From: Glossina fuscipes
Taxonomy: Eukaryota; Arthropoda; Insecta; Diptera; Glossinidae
Assembly: GCF_014805625.2 (NCBI RefSeq)
Contig: NW_023998426.1
Coordinates: 1,291,809 to 1,355,808 of the forward strand
Direction of reading: 5' to 3'
DNA length: 64,000 nt
Position numbers and translations under genes: made by a program. Numbering within the stretch: the stretch's first letter is position 1; the number at the start of each line of letters is the position of its first letter. Of the stretch, positions 35,981 to 47,960 are shown piece after piece. Below the pieces are notes generated by a model that saw nothing but the letters and a program-made list of their open reading frames with translations, did no database searches and was not told the origin of the DNA.

Positions 35981-36156
35981 ATTATTATTATTATTATAAA
36001 TTTAGCCAGAGAATAAATTCTAAGACTAAAGTCTTAAAGCACTAGCATCTAGGGCTATCGGCCTTTTATTAAAAACTCTACCGCACTTGAGGTTTGATGA
36101 ACCCACGACTATTGAGTTGCTAGTCGAGACTCTTGCCTACTCGGCCACTCAGGCGG
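35981..36156 (-). mobile_element. tRNA-derived SINE, full-length copy
   Basis: Nearly identical to 18732-18903 over its whole length: (ATT)n tail, palindromic body and the intact A box TGGCCGAGTAGG (36136-36147 complement). The B box is interrupted by a 3-nt insertion (ggtttgATGaaccc on the plus strand). Flanks show only an imperfect possible duplication ('aagtaggacgga' versus 'aagtgggaccta'). Confidence 0.88.
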
Positions 36157-36870
36157 ATAAGAAGTGGGACCTAATCCACTTTTAATGCTTACATACTCGG
36201 CTAATATACGTCAATGTGGTGAATATAATCGAAACTTCGTAAAAAATGTCACTTGTTGACACGTTGTTGAACTTCCATATGGACGGACAAATATCGGATG
36301 GACCGCCGGACTGACATTCTTAAAACAATTCTGAACCTTAAATTCTTCAATTTTAATATACTCCTACCACAAATAGTGTAGTATGTAATAATTTAAATCG
36401 ACAGCCTTTTTTCCTTAGGTTGACAGCGGCTTAACTGAGATTTGCGTCAAATTTCATGCCAATATTTTCAGTAATTAATGAGATGAGTTTGTTTCCTCTT
36501 TCATCGAAAGGCGTGCATTTTTCGGTTTGTAAAACGGGTGCATAACAATAAATACTACAATACAACTGGATGTTAGGTAACCAAAATTCGACTAAACTTT
36601 AATAAAAAGTTTCCCTCTTGTTTGTTTTTAACAACATTTAATAAATAACATGTGTCAGAAACTTTTTGAACGTTTTCACCACTTATCTGTTAAAATGTCA
36701 AACTGTTAAATAACTACTGCCATTACCAAAGCGCAACCGAAATATGGCACATTTGTCATTTCGTTCGTAGGCACACACACACAGCAGCATACAAAGTTCA
36801 AGAGCATCGTATATCAATCCTGTTTGGTTTGTTAGGCCTTAAGGTAGTTAAGGACATAAAAGAATGTGTT
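36157..36870. other. AT-rich tract
   Basis: Nothing recognised apart from a few family-like scraps ('atggacggacaaatatcgga') that suggest an old repeat remnant. Confidence 0.4.
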
Positions 36871-37780
36871 TTTATACCCATCACCCAGGGATGAGCGGTA
36901 TATTCACTTAATCAAAACCTTTGCAACGCCCAGAAGGATGCTTCAGAGATCCCGCAAAGTATATATATATATATATATATTCTTGATTAGCATGAAATTC
37001 TAAATCGATTTAAGCATGTTCGTCTATCTGTCTGGCTATCTGTCTGTCTGTCCGTCCGTCTGTGTAATGTGTGTTGGAAACATTCACTTGGCCACAAAAA
37101 TGAAGCCATCGATTCCATTTTTATCAGAAATATTGGAAGTTCTTGCACGCAGGTTGGTGTTGACAACGGGCGAAACCAGTCGACGGACAGGTCTACGTAA
37201 AGTCAGAATACCTTTGGTTTTCAAAAGAAATGAAAATTTGGGTTTTTCATAATTATTCATAAATCGTAGCAGATAAATATACAAAAATTTGGGCTCATAT
37301 TCTATGGTCGTTACTGGAGTACTTGTACAAAAATGGAAAAAATTAATTACGTGGATTCAATATTAAAGTGTATCAAAATTTCATTCTTCAAACAAGCTTC
37401 AAAATCCTATAAAAAGTATAAATTTCCGGACAAATTGAAATTTGGATTGCACCTGAGCAGGTCCGTCTGCTCGTATGTCCATCTGCTCAACTGTGTAGTA
37501 TTTGAGGTAAGGATGCTCCGGTTAGCGAAAATGATAATATGGCCTAAGAATTTAGCAAAAGTATTTGAAAAAGACCTAAACTTTTCAAAGGACACGCCTA
37601 CAACGTTCATACATCTGTTTGGCAAACTTTTATTTTGAAAATAGAAAAAATCATCCACGCCCACTCTATAACATAGAGCATTAAAATTTAGTTCTCTGAA
37701 TTTTTTCGTTTTTTTTTTTTTACACTGACAATGAAGGGTATAAAAGATTCGGTCACGACCGAATGTAATTTTCTTGTTTG
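36871..37780 (+). repeat. Family B repeat, best full-length copy
   Basis: About 910 bp. Starts 'tttatacccatcaccc' and ends 'gggtataaaag' plus the near-perfect palindrome ATTCGGTCACGACCGAAT (37747-37764) and 'gtaattttcttgtttg'. Half-unit 1 has 'gtctgtctgtccgtccgtctg', 'gtgtaatgtgtgttggaaac' and 'aatgaagccatcg'; half-unit 2 repeats the scheme at about 37450-37570. Encodes no protein I recognise. Confidence 0.8.
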
Positions 37781-38819
37781 CTTTTTTTTGTTGTTTATTT
37801 TTCTTACAAATGTTACAATTTTTCATTTTCTATGCTATGTTTAAAACATTTACTTCAATCTCTCGAACGCTTTCCCGTCTCATTACAGTAGTGCGTAGTG
37901 GTCAATGGTCCGTATAGTCGTTTGTGCACATTTTTGTTAAGAGCTTGTCAAGTAGTTTATTTCAGGCCATGTGTTTATGAATTTTCTTCTTTTTTTGGCT
38001 CAAAGTAAAAGTGTTTGTTGAGGATCTCTGTCTAACCAAGGGGGTTAAGTGATGGGCATGTAAGTAAAGTAATTAATATTGATCAAAACGAGCGACAAGT
38101 ATTTGCTTTTATTTGCTTTAATTTTTTAATATCCATTGATTAAGTAAACAAAACATAAAGAAGAATATATAGCAAGACGTTGTAGGAGGAAAAGAGGCAA
38201 TCATTCAACATCCTGCAGCATTTGTCTTAACACAAATCCTCAGTTCATTTGAATATAAAATTTAAAAAATCCACCTTCAAAACCATAAGTGAAATGGATA
38301 TTTTCGACCAACATTGATCATAAGATTAAGCCGCTCAGGGTCCATTTTTAAAAACCTAACTCGTTGACCAGTATTAAATCGATGCTCCTCATTACGCCTG
38401 ACCGGCCGATATCGCATTTAAACTAAATTCAATTAGCATCGTTTGCCAAGTGTTTGCTTAAAAACTGACCTCTAATCGTTTCGTATTGCATTGTTGTTCT
38501 AAATTATACTCTTAAGTGTTTATGTAAATCGACTGTCATCTCATAGCAATTAAATTTTTATGTTAACATTATTAAATATTTAACACACCTCTTTACATAT
38601 TTTATGGAGCACTATTTAAATGCACTCTAATGTCATTACGGGTTGAAATTTTTGTAACGAACTTGAATTGAATAAATAAATAAATGAAATACAAAAAATT
38701 AAATCTCTTTCTGCCATGTGAACAGTTTTTTAAGTAAGAAGATTTTTTCGGGAGTACATTGACCTTACGTGTAAATGTGTGTAACATCCAAAAGTGGTTA
38801 ATATTGATGTTTATTTTAT
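37781..38819. other. AT-rich tract
   Basis: No recognised feature. Confidence 0.4.
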
Positions 38820-38902
38820 TATACTAATCGATTCAGAACCATTCTCTGATTTGATTTCAACATGTCTGTCCGTACGTCCGCCTGTCCGTTTCAGGTATTA
38901 GG
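38820..38902 (-). repeat. Family A fragment
   Basis: 'atcgattcagaaccattctc' and 'catgtctgtccgtacgtccg', matching the central part of family A in reverse. Confidence 0.5.
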
Positions 38903-38959
38903 TAGTCCGGAAATTTCTTGCTTCACTATGAAATTAAATGATTTTCCTTCTTATATATG

Positions 38960-39740
38960 TAAGGAATATAATAGGTTTCCACTTTTCAGGAAATTTCATT
39001 ATCCTCTCCTCATCAAAATTACTGATCTTTTGAAGCAAAACAGTTTCACTTGAATTGAAAGTTTTTCCAGATAAGGAGTTTCGAAGAGAACGAAGGAGAT
39101 GGTCGTTTGCTGATGCAATGTCAGCCTTATACAGATGCGCCAAAGTTCTAATAGAGAGAAGTAGGAGGTCTTGCATCGTCGTTTGGGATGAAAAAAAATT
39201 TTTTGTCGATTGATCAATCTTGGACGCTTTGCTGCAAGGTTACATTTAATTTGGATAATTGTTCACAAGCAGAATTCAGAATTAATTCCTTTGCTATAAT
39301 TTCATCATATTGAGAACAAAACCTTCTCTCCATGAATATCCGGTTTTGGTGTTGTTTGAAATGCGTATTCTTGTACAGGATCCATTTTCCATCACCAGTT
39401 ATAATTCTCTTCAGTAATAGATCGTTTTGGTTTCAATTTAACACTTGTCTTAAATGAATTTTTTTAAAATCATATTTAACCCAAATGTCGTACTTTTTTA
39501 CAAATCTCTTATGCGATCACCAACTAGTTGTTTTGAACGAATTAAATTTTTTCGGCAACCTCAACAATCATAATCTTTAGCTAGTTAGTATTTGGCCTAC
39601 CAGGACGCAGAGAAGCTTTCACTAAAAAATTTCCACAGCAAACCAATTTTGACATGTAGGTTCTATTAACAGCTTTAGTTCCACACACAGCACGTGTTAC
39701 TCTGTTTGCTTCTGCAGCTTGTCCACCCTTTTGAAATAAA
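38960..39740 (-). mobile_element. mariner transposase relic, nearly full-length
   Basis: Minus-strand reading with several frame changes: KGGQAAEANRVTRAVCGTKA (N-terminal helix-turn-helix), FLVKASLRPGRPNTN (mariner PRPGRP-like linker), ITGDGKWILYKNTH (first catalytic Asp in TGDxKW), DIHGEKVLFSIWWN, then a damaged centre in which the second catalytic block is not readable, and a C-terminus NDHLLRSLRNSLSGKTFNS followed by MKFPEKWKPI. The family order is intact; stops and shifts make it inactive. Different lineage from the relics at 20150 and 57500. Confidence 0.85.
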
Positions 39741-40434
39741 AAAATAAAATACGTCTAATATGCTCGCTTTAATCTTTCACACCTTACTTACTCTCTCATC
39801 ACTGCACAACCGATCATTGTCAAGTATTTTATAAAATAAACCTAAGCCTGCTGTACATACATATATGTACACCTATAGCCTTAATTATCTGTCTAGCTAT
39901 ATGGGAAAAGCTATTTTAACTTGATGTCGGGAAAAATCCAAAGAAATTTCCCAACTACGTAATAATTTTATGTTCAATCTACAGATTGAATTTTTTGAAA
40001 TATTTTGTTCAAATTTTGTGGCATTGTAGGATTTTGACCCAATATTGAGAATTCGTCTGATCGGAAGGTTCTTACGACAAATTATGATATAACGCTTTAT
40101 TTATGTAATGATCAGTCTTGTCCGATTATATTATTTTCACTTGTTTTTTCTTCTCGTGTATTGTGACTACACAATCCTACATAGAGTTAGGGTTCAAACT
40201 AAACTAACTTAACTGTTTTGAAGAGAAAACAAATGGATATGTTGCATTTGATCAAAAATTTGTAACCGGTCAAGACTATGCATATAATGTTTGTGATATT
40301 TTTGTCGGGTCCACAGAAATTTTTTTCTATATAAAACTAACTTAGTTCTAAAGCAGTTGTATATAGAATTACACAGTTCTGGATAACTTAACCAGAATTT
40401 AGAAATTTAGTGCATTATTTAAATTTTCTCTTTC
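39741..40434. other. AT-rich tract
   Basis: No recognised feature. Confidence 0.4.
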
Positions 40435-40745
40435 CATACCCTATTTCTTATTATACCCTACGATGGTATTCGTATATATGCAACACATGGAAGAGATTGA
40501 CATAGAACGACCTTGTATAGTGCCGATTCCGAACTACTTTCTGGGCTGATCTAAGCTTGTCTGTCCTTCTGTCCGTTTTGTTTTCAATTCGTGGCCTTCA
40601 ATCTACAGGCAGCAATTTTTTTGATACTTTGATGAAATTTGGTACGCTGATGTTTTGCTCCCATGACGAACGCTATTGAAAATCTTTCGGAACGGACCAT
40701 TTTTCCGACCACATCCCATATAAAGTCTAAATTTGGAAAGTCGCT
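40435..40745 (-). repeat. Family A repeat, reverse
   Basis: 'gccgattccgaactactttc', 'aagcttgtctgtccttctgt', 'cgaacgctattgaaaa' in reversed family order. Confidence 0.65.
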
Positions 40746-42059
40746 ATATGTCGCTATATATGCAACTGTAGCGCATTTAATAGTGGGCCATTGCTCACTT
40801 TAGTATTTTTACCTGTTTTTTTTTTTTTTTTTAATTTCAAATTCTTTGAAATCTTACGAAGTGAAGCTAACTATGCTTGAATTGTGTGTAAAGAATAGTA
40901 GTTTTCTTTGCTCATAAATTCAAAGTTTCTTGGGACGCATAATTTTCTTGAGAAATACTTAAAGTTCGTATGTGTTTATATTTCCACGTTCATGCACAGT
41001 CTTATGAATTTCTTGCCATTATTAGCACTTGGCTTATATTTAATTGAATTACAATTTAATGAGTTTGTTAGGTAGGACCAATGAACACACGACGGAATGT
41101 AAACATTTTCTTTTGCTCTTCTCTCCCTTTTCTTTCTCTTCAGTACTCGTTAGTTTGCTTTAACCTGAATAATTTTCATTTAGTTCACACTAAAGTTCCT
41201 TATGACCATTTGGGTTCTAATTAATTCCTTGTGTACTGCAAACATACAAACATATCTTCAATGCATAGCTACGGCCGTCTACGGCGTGTTAAACCTCGTA
41301 TTGAATATTAGGCAATTAATTCAGTAAATCTTGTTTGCCTGAATTTATGCTCTTCTCGTCGCTCTGTGTGTTCCTACTACGCTCTATATGTATATATATC
41401 ATTTCATGAGCGCATTCCACATAATAGGTCAAGAAGAAACTTTGTGGCTTTTATCCCATTAGACGGCTTTTAGAGCCGCGTAACTTTAACCATAGTCGCC
41501 GTATCAAATTATGCTATGGCGTCTGTAAAAATAAATCATCAAATTTATATGCTAATTCAATCGTAAATAATTGCTTGCTTAAAAATGCGTCATAATCATA
41601 AAAAAAAACTATATTTCTTAACGTAGCCTCCACCTAGGCTTGTAGTAAAAATGCAAGAGGAAGAAGCTTTATTAAAATGAAACGGTTGCTTGTTTCCGCT
41701 CAGGAAACTACGATACTCGAAAATCGTCTAACTTTTTCTAAAGTCGATGAAATTGTGTGAAAAGTTTCGGGAAAACCAGTGCTTCCACGTTAAACGTTGA
41801 CAAAAAAAAACAATTTGAACCGTTTTCATAAGGTTGAGTACAAAACAAGCTCCTCGATATTTAGGAACCGTAAGAATTAGCAATGAAAATTTTAATGGAC
41901 TAACTGCCCCGCGGACCCAAAACTTGCCATTTTTAAGGATATTTACAACCGGTAATAAAAAGCGAGCTGCGCACGACAATAATGCGCGAAAAATATCTTG
42001 GTTGGTATCGATGAGGTTGCACAAATCGTATTGAAGTTACCTAAGATAAGTTCTTCTGT
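40746..42059. other. AT-rich tract
   Basis: No gene recognised. The last 300 bp may be the N-terminal part of the mariner relic that follows, but I cannot read it. Confidence 0.35.
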
Positions 42060-42480
42060 TCTGTGTCATGGGACGACCAGACGATTCATTCAGCCGTGTA
42101 CTGTCAATAGTTAATGCGATTAAAGGACCTAATTAAGGAAAAGCTCCCGAATACGAAAGCAGTCGTCTTCCATCCTGACAATGGCTAGAAACTTTGGCTG
42201 AGTAATTTTGACATATTCACCCTATAACCCGGACCTTGCGCCATTTGATCTCCTCCTCCTACAGAATTCTCTAAATGGTGTAAAGCTGACTTCTAGGAAA
42301 GCTTGTGAAAGTCGCTTATTTCAATTTTCCAAAAAATTTTCCCAGTGAGAAAAATGTTCGAATTTTGATGAAAAAACGCCACGAACTTTTTGCCGTACTG
42401 AAAGTACGATTATACGTGAAAAGAGATAACAAAGCGAAAAGTTTTAGTTGCGGCGTTTATGCAAGATAGCTGCGATTTCA
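42060..42480 (+). mobile_element. mariner transposase relic, C-terminal part
   Basis: Plus-strand fragments: YCQ, a stop, LMRLKDLIKEKLPNTKAVVF followed by HPDNG (equivalent to HQDNA, second catalytic block), then a shifted piece around 'accctataacccggaccttgcgcc' matching YSPDLAP, and NSLNGVKLTS-like sequence. Many stops. Confidence 0.7.
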
Positions 42481-43169
42481 ATTTAATATTATAGCTGAAG
42501 GTAAGATGAAACAATTTAATGGATCCATGATTCGCCGTCATTCCCGAGATGTATGTTAAATGAATAAATGCTAAAGTAATAAGTACGAAGTTTTAACTAT
42601 GTACATGTTGACTGTGAACATGTAAGAAGAGGCGTGTGTTAAAAAATTGCTAATGCCGTCGATATGCCAGCAAATATGTAGACTGTGAGCTGCATACCAC
42701 CTCTGCAAAATTATAACCGTAGGATTACCAAATTATAGCGACACACAACAAATTTTGTTTCAAGTTTATTAAAAGGTCGGCAGATACATTGGCGTCAATG
42801 GGAAAAGTTTACAGTCGAGTAATGTGGACGACTTCAGGATGGTCATGTGTTTTAAAAGACGATCAAAAATTAGGCCGGTACAAAAACAAATATCGCTAAG
42901 GCTTGCCGGAAAAAGTATGTGGGATGCGAATTTATCTTTCATATGAGTATTGGAAAAACTAAATACAAATGTGTAGACAAATGTGATTTATAAACTTTTC
43001 CAAAGAATTTCTACAGAGAGTCTGTTATCGGTGTTTTTTTTCTTTAGCTTTTACAAACACCCTCCTATAGAGCAATCAGTCTGCATATCATCCTAATCAC
43101 ATTCTTCGTGTTCGCTTGGTTCTCTCTACTTTCGGCCATTTCTTTTTCAGGACACTTAAGGCATAAGGG
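42481..43169. other. Unassigned tract
   Basis: No recognised feature. Confidence 0.35.
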
Positions 43170-43311
43170 CAGGCATGGGCATCCGCCGGACGACGAGCCG
43201 CATACGCCTCGTGATATCGTCAGTATAGCACATAATCCGACTTTTTTTTGGCTTCAGCTATGATATGGAAACTAAAATTGGCCCGTTAATGAAAAAGGTT
43301 GCCCATCACTG
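43170..43311. mobile_element. Possible short hAT-type MITE
   Basis: 142 bp between CAGGCATGGGCA and, inverted, CAGTGATGGGCA, ends typical of hAT elements (CAGnG). It has higher GC than its surroundings. The flanking 8-mers do not match well, so the insertion is old or the call is wrong. Confidence 0.4.
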
Positions 43312-43457
43312 GGATAGGACCATTGGAGGAAGCTTCTTTAGAAAATCACCTTTGTTTTGTTGCCTTAAATGATCCCTTAAATACTTAAAAGTAATATAAA
43401 ACGATGTGCTTGGCAAAATTTCAGTACATAGACTCCTGATCCTTTATGTCGACAATG

Positions 43458-43458
<1 letters not shown>

Positions 43459-43493
<35 letters not shown>
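43459..43493. repeat. (TA)n microsatellite
   Basis: About 17 uninterrupted TA units. Confidence 0.97.
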
Positions 43494-43495
<2 letters not shown>

Positions 43496-43744
43496 AATGT
43501 CGATCAAATGACTTTTTTTCTATTTATTTTTTTAGCAGTGTGCCCCTTGACCTGAAGTTGTCCCAGAAGCATGGCTCGAAGGTTACCATTTTTTAATATT
43601 TCTCAAGTAATTTTTCTTCTAGTAAACTTGTCAAGTATTATTATTCTATCATCGTTTCTTTCACCAAAAAACAAATTGTCAAAACCTTCCTATTTTTTAG
43701 CCAATTACATTGGCCTTATCCCTTAAGAGAGTTTTATATGAGGT

Positions 43745-44425
43745 GCGTTAACACAAAAGGGTGACTATTTGTTTTTCTCAAAAATAATTTATTTATTTTG
43801 CTGTCCCCTTTAAAGTAATCCCTCATAGATATGACTCACTTATGCTAGCACTTTTTGCAATTCTCGAAGCACTTCTGGTATCCGCCTCGTGGTGGGACTT
43901 TGAGTTCTTCCAGCGATTCGTCGTCCTTTCATTAGTGAAAATGTCGGGTGAATACGGGGGCTGAGGGCGTTGTTTCTGGCCGACAACAAGTAATGACGTA
44001 TAAACTGGTGCATTATCGTGGTGTAATGCCCATAACGTTGCATGCTTAAAACATCCGAAAAAATTGCCTGGTCTGAGCTAACTGATATGCCGACATCCCT
44101 CAGCATCTTCTCTAATAGTGATTCCAAGATTTTCTATAACAATTTTCTTCACTGCTTCAACGTTGTCATCGAATGTTGACATGCTGTGGCGCCCAGGGCG
44201 GGCATCGCCATTAACATCATCTCAGCTTTCTTTTTTCTTGCTTAAAGCAGACTCGCCAAATACCACAGTCAAGATTTTAGAAGATTCTTTGGTCCATTTT
44301 TTCGATAGTAAAAAATCGCCAAGCACACCACACCTACAACACGTCTAATAGTGTGTCCGTTGAAAACAAGTTGAAAATGCGAAATGGCTGATAATGTCAA
44401 CATACGTTGGGGACATATCTACCAA
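43745..44425 (-). mobile_element. mariner transposase relic, internally deleted
   Basis: Minus strand: KILTVVFGESALSKKK, DDVNGDARPGRHSMSTFDDN, VEAVKKIVIENLGITIRE, DVGISVSSDQAIFSDVLSMQ, then a jump to LHHDNAPVYTSLLV (second catalytic Asp) and PQPPYSPD, and a C-terminus with YFKGD. The first catalytic block is deleted. The outer plus-strand sequence 'aaatggctgataatgtcaac' matches the end of the relic at 57500-58287 in opposite sense, as expected for terminal inverted repeats of one family. Confidence 0.85.
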
Positions 44426-44805
44426 CATAATAAATCGAAACTTCCAAAATCCACCGCCCACGAAGTTTGGAACGTTACCTTATGCGTTGAACATACCTCG
44501 TAGAAAGAAATTTTTCCAAAAAAACAAAGCCTCAGATATACAATTGAATGTATTAGAGTAAGAACCTGGTGCGGTGCTGTCCCTAAAGTTAAGTGCTAAG
44601 AAATATTAAGACAAGATGACAATAATACAAGTTTTTGTTTCATATCATCTTCGGTAGTGTCATCCTCAAGTGCACCCATTGAACAATGACTCGGCGACCA
44701 AGTAGATAACACTTATATGTTTTCCTAGGAAGAAAGTATAGGAACTATTTGCGTACACTTTTCTAAAACAATCAGTGTCCGTATGGGCAGCCAATTAAGT
44801 TAAAA
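44426..44805. other. Unassigned tract
   Basis: No recognised feature. Confidence 0.35.
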
Positions 44806-44875
44806 ATTTGCGACTGCGAAGTCAGTGTTCGTGGGTTCAAATCTCAAGTGCGGTAGAGTTTACTTTGATTGCCCT
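44806..44875 (+). mobile_element. SINE head fragment (tRNA-like part)
   Basis: Carries the B box GGTTCAAATCTC (44834-44845) in the frame 'cgtgggttcaaatctcaagt', then 'gcggtagagttt', the same as the SINE family but in the plus orientation. The downstream body differs, so this is a truncated copy or a second SINE subfamily sharing the head. Confidence 0.65.
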
Positions 44876-46477
44876 TACAGTGAGAGACGATTGAGCATAT
44901 ATCCACTGAGCTGCAGCCACCATCCCTCTCCTATCTCTATCTATTTCATCATTTCTCTCGGACCGTTATACAAATCGTGGACATATCGCCTGGGTGACTG
45001 GCCTGTTTTAATTATGAACAATTTTACTAATGTTAATCGTAATTTAAATATTTAACGTTTCTCTACTTTAAACATTTGCCAAACAAATAATGATTTACTA
45101 AGCTCGTGCATAACTTTATGCATATAACGCAGGGATATAAATTTAAAAATTTTTGTTTATATCAGCATTACTGGCATATTTATGCAGGCGCGCATCCGGT
45201 ATAAGGACCGTTAAGTGGTAAATATAGTTTTCAATGCGAAATGAAAATGTCTACGATGGGGAACGAAACTTGAGCACCCATCACTTCGGATAAAATTTTG
45301 GAAATATTTTCTCAATTATGAAAATTCATCTCCATTTAATTAAATGCGATAATAACGATAAAGTCTGTTCTTAGCGGGCGCGTTTGAGGCCAAACAAATA
45401 CACCTTAGAGTGTATGCTGCATTTCTCTCTGCCCTCTATGCAAATTCGCTAACAAATTTATATGTGAATGTAATGCATATGTTTGACCATTAGGAACGGA
45501 ATGACAAAACGATCATATCCGCATTTACCGCAAGTGGGTATAATAACGCATAATAACGCACACAAATCTCGCCACAGGAATATATGTAAACTGCAACAAA
45601 ATAATGGAAAAAAGCAGAGTTAATAAAATGGGTTTAGGCAAAATGCTTTATGTATGTATGTATGTATGTATGTATGTAGTTGTTGGTAAAAGCGAAAAAT
45701 TCATATAGTCTTATTTAGGTCAAAAGTTATATATTTATGTGGGAAAGAGTTTACTGAGCTGAGTACATAAGAAATGGAAATTTATATTAAATATTTTAAA
45801 TGTTTGTTTCCTTTTTTATGACTTCCCTCGAAGGCCGGCGGTATACTCGTTCTGGCCTCACGTTTGTAACATTTCCAGATGGCAAATATTTAAGTGAGAC
45901 TTTAATAAAATATTAACCTTTATGTTGACCTGGCATATGCCATACATTATACCCTTGAAGTGTATAGAGTTTGGGTTTATTTTTGAGGTTTTAGTAGGTG
46001 TCAAGAGTTATATGCCATAAAAATCCTATATATTTTCTTTTCGACTGAAAGTAATAAGTGATGAAACTTGGACGTGTTACAAGAATCTCAAGCGCAAAAA
46101 ACCATGGCGTAGGTGAGCTTTTAAGTCGCTTAAGTCGCTTGCCGTATTAAGTGAATGCGGGTACCGATCAATCAAACCATGAGATGGAATCGCTATCAAT
46201 AAGACGTTATATAATTGAGCCGAGCAGCCCACATGCAGAAGACCCGCGGTCTTCTTCGGGCATTAGCGCTTGGCGTTACCGATCAATTCAAACGATGACT
46301 AAGAGCCAGGTGCAGGTGTACTTATATTTTTATGACGATAGTCAAGAATTGGTTCTATCATGGATAATCAATCTTCACAGGCAGATACGTTGTTATTGCG
46401 TCAGCCAGTTCTGTCTGAAAAGTTGTGACCTTTGTACCATTTTTTATGCCCTACACAATTGCCATGTAGGAGTATGC
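44876..46477. other. Unassigned tract with a microsatellite
   Basis: No gene recognised. A short reading at 46048-46110 (VISDETWTCYKN) could be a transposase scrap but is too short to call. Confidence 0.35.
45648..45678. repeat. (TATG)n microsatellite
   Basis: About seven tetranucleotide units. Confidence 0.95.
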
Positions 46478-46622
46478 TAAGTATGCAACGCCCAGAAGGA
46501 TTTATTATACCGATCGATTCCGAATCATTTTCTGAATCCGATTATCAATTCATCTGTCTGTGCGTCCATTTATTTGTCTGTCTGTGTATGCCTCCGTCCG
46601 TCTATCTGTCTGTCGAAGTTTG
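46478..46622 (-). repeat. Family A repeat, reverse, partial
   Basis: 'gcaacgcccagaaggattta', 'taccgatcgattccgaatca', then a run of gtctgtctg-type sequence. Confidence 0.65.
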
Positions 46623-47489
46623 ATGCATCGATTTACTTGTCTTGCAAATGGATTACGTTGTGAACTTTTTACCACATAAGCCCGCCGATGCTTTATAGGT
46701 CCGCAACATCACTTCTCTTGCCTAAAGTGTTTTTAAATTTTAATTTTAAAAACTGGAAATCGAAATAAAAATATCTAAAAACTACACGCTTCAAATTAAA
46801 TTCAACTTATGAGCTTATCGTAAACAATTTTAAACAAAATTGTTAAAGCTTAGGTTAATTTGGTAAATAAAATAAATCCGAAAAATTTGGAAGGATTCTG
46901 GGAAGAGATCTATATACTTTGTATTATACAATTGGTGTACTAATGATCACCGTCATCGTTTTCCACATTAACCCTTTTTGGCACATGTTAATTTCTGCTA
47001 AAGCAAACAATGGAAATAAACACAAAAAAGCAACTGACTTAACCCTGGTTGCAAATGCTTCCAATAATTTCCACTTTGATCACTTTTCGTGTAGCGACAA
47101 ATTGTTTACTACAACAAAAAAATTATTTTTCTGTTGATTGAAAGAATTTGCGATCAGATTCCAATAATAAAACTTTTGACTAATCAAAGTGAACTCACTT
47201 AACTCACTCTAAGAAAATGATTCTATATCGATTTGTTTATACAAAGGAAGACTCTTCCGAACGTTAAATACATCCGCAGTCACTTAGTATAAAGGTAAGT
47301 GTTATCCTTGCCACAAGTGTATAACGGATAATTATAAAGCAAAATGTTTCCAAATGTTGCCCACAGCATGTTGTTGCAGACGTGCATCTAAATTTTGCTT
47401 GCAATAGTTATCCTGTCCATCATCAATACGTTCGCACTTAGCATAGTTTTTCAAGGTTTAGATAATCAAGATGTGTTTTAAAGCTCATA
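46623..47489. other. AT-rich tract
   Basis: No recognised feature. Confidence 0.4.
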
Positions 47490-47960
47490 TAACATTTTTT
47501 GTATCCGCGACCGAGATACATTGCTTTTGTTAAACCCTTTGAAAGACCAAGGAAAACATTTCACTCAAACTCAGTGTGTGTGCATTTTCCTGATAAGTGT
47601 GAAATTCTGAATCGATCTAACAATGTCTGGCTGTATGACTGCCTATCTACCTATATAATGTCTGTAGTGAGTATCTTTCTGCTCGCAAAAGTTCTGTCAA
47701 AGACTTCTTATTTAGCAGAAACATTGGAAGCTCTTGCGTACAGCTTGGCATTGAAAATGAGCTGAGCTATGTGCCTGAGAGCAAGCCTGCTCTGCTCTCC
47801 GGGTTTTATGCAATGATGAATATTTCTACCTCTCTATTCTATGGGTAGCCATATATTGCCTATATGAAAATGGGAAATATCAGCCGCGCCCATTCGATGT
47901 GCTTAAGTATTGAAATTTAATTTCTTTTCGTTTTTGTGTTTTTTTCTTTTTTGAAGTCAA
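47490..47960 (+). repeat. Family B repeat, partial
   Basis: First half-unit landmarks ('gaaattctgaatcgatctaa', 'aatgtctgtagtgagtatc', 'cagaaacattggaagctctt') followed by 'aaatatcagccgcgcccatt'. The ends are decayed. Confidence 0.6.

Noticed and set aside
46048..46400. Another transposase relic (VISDETWTCYKN)
   Set aside because: Only one short motif-like stretch; the following sequence does not continue in transposase order.
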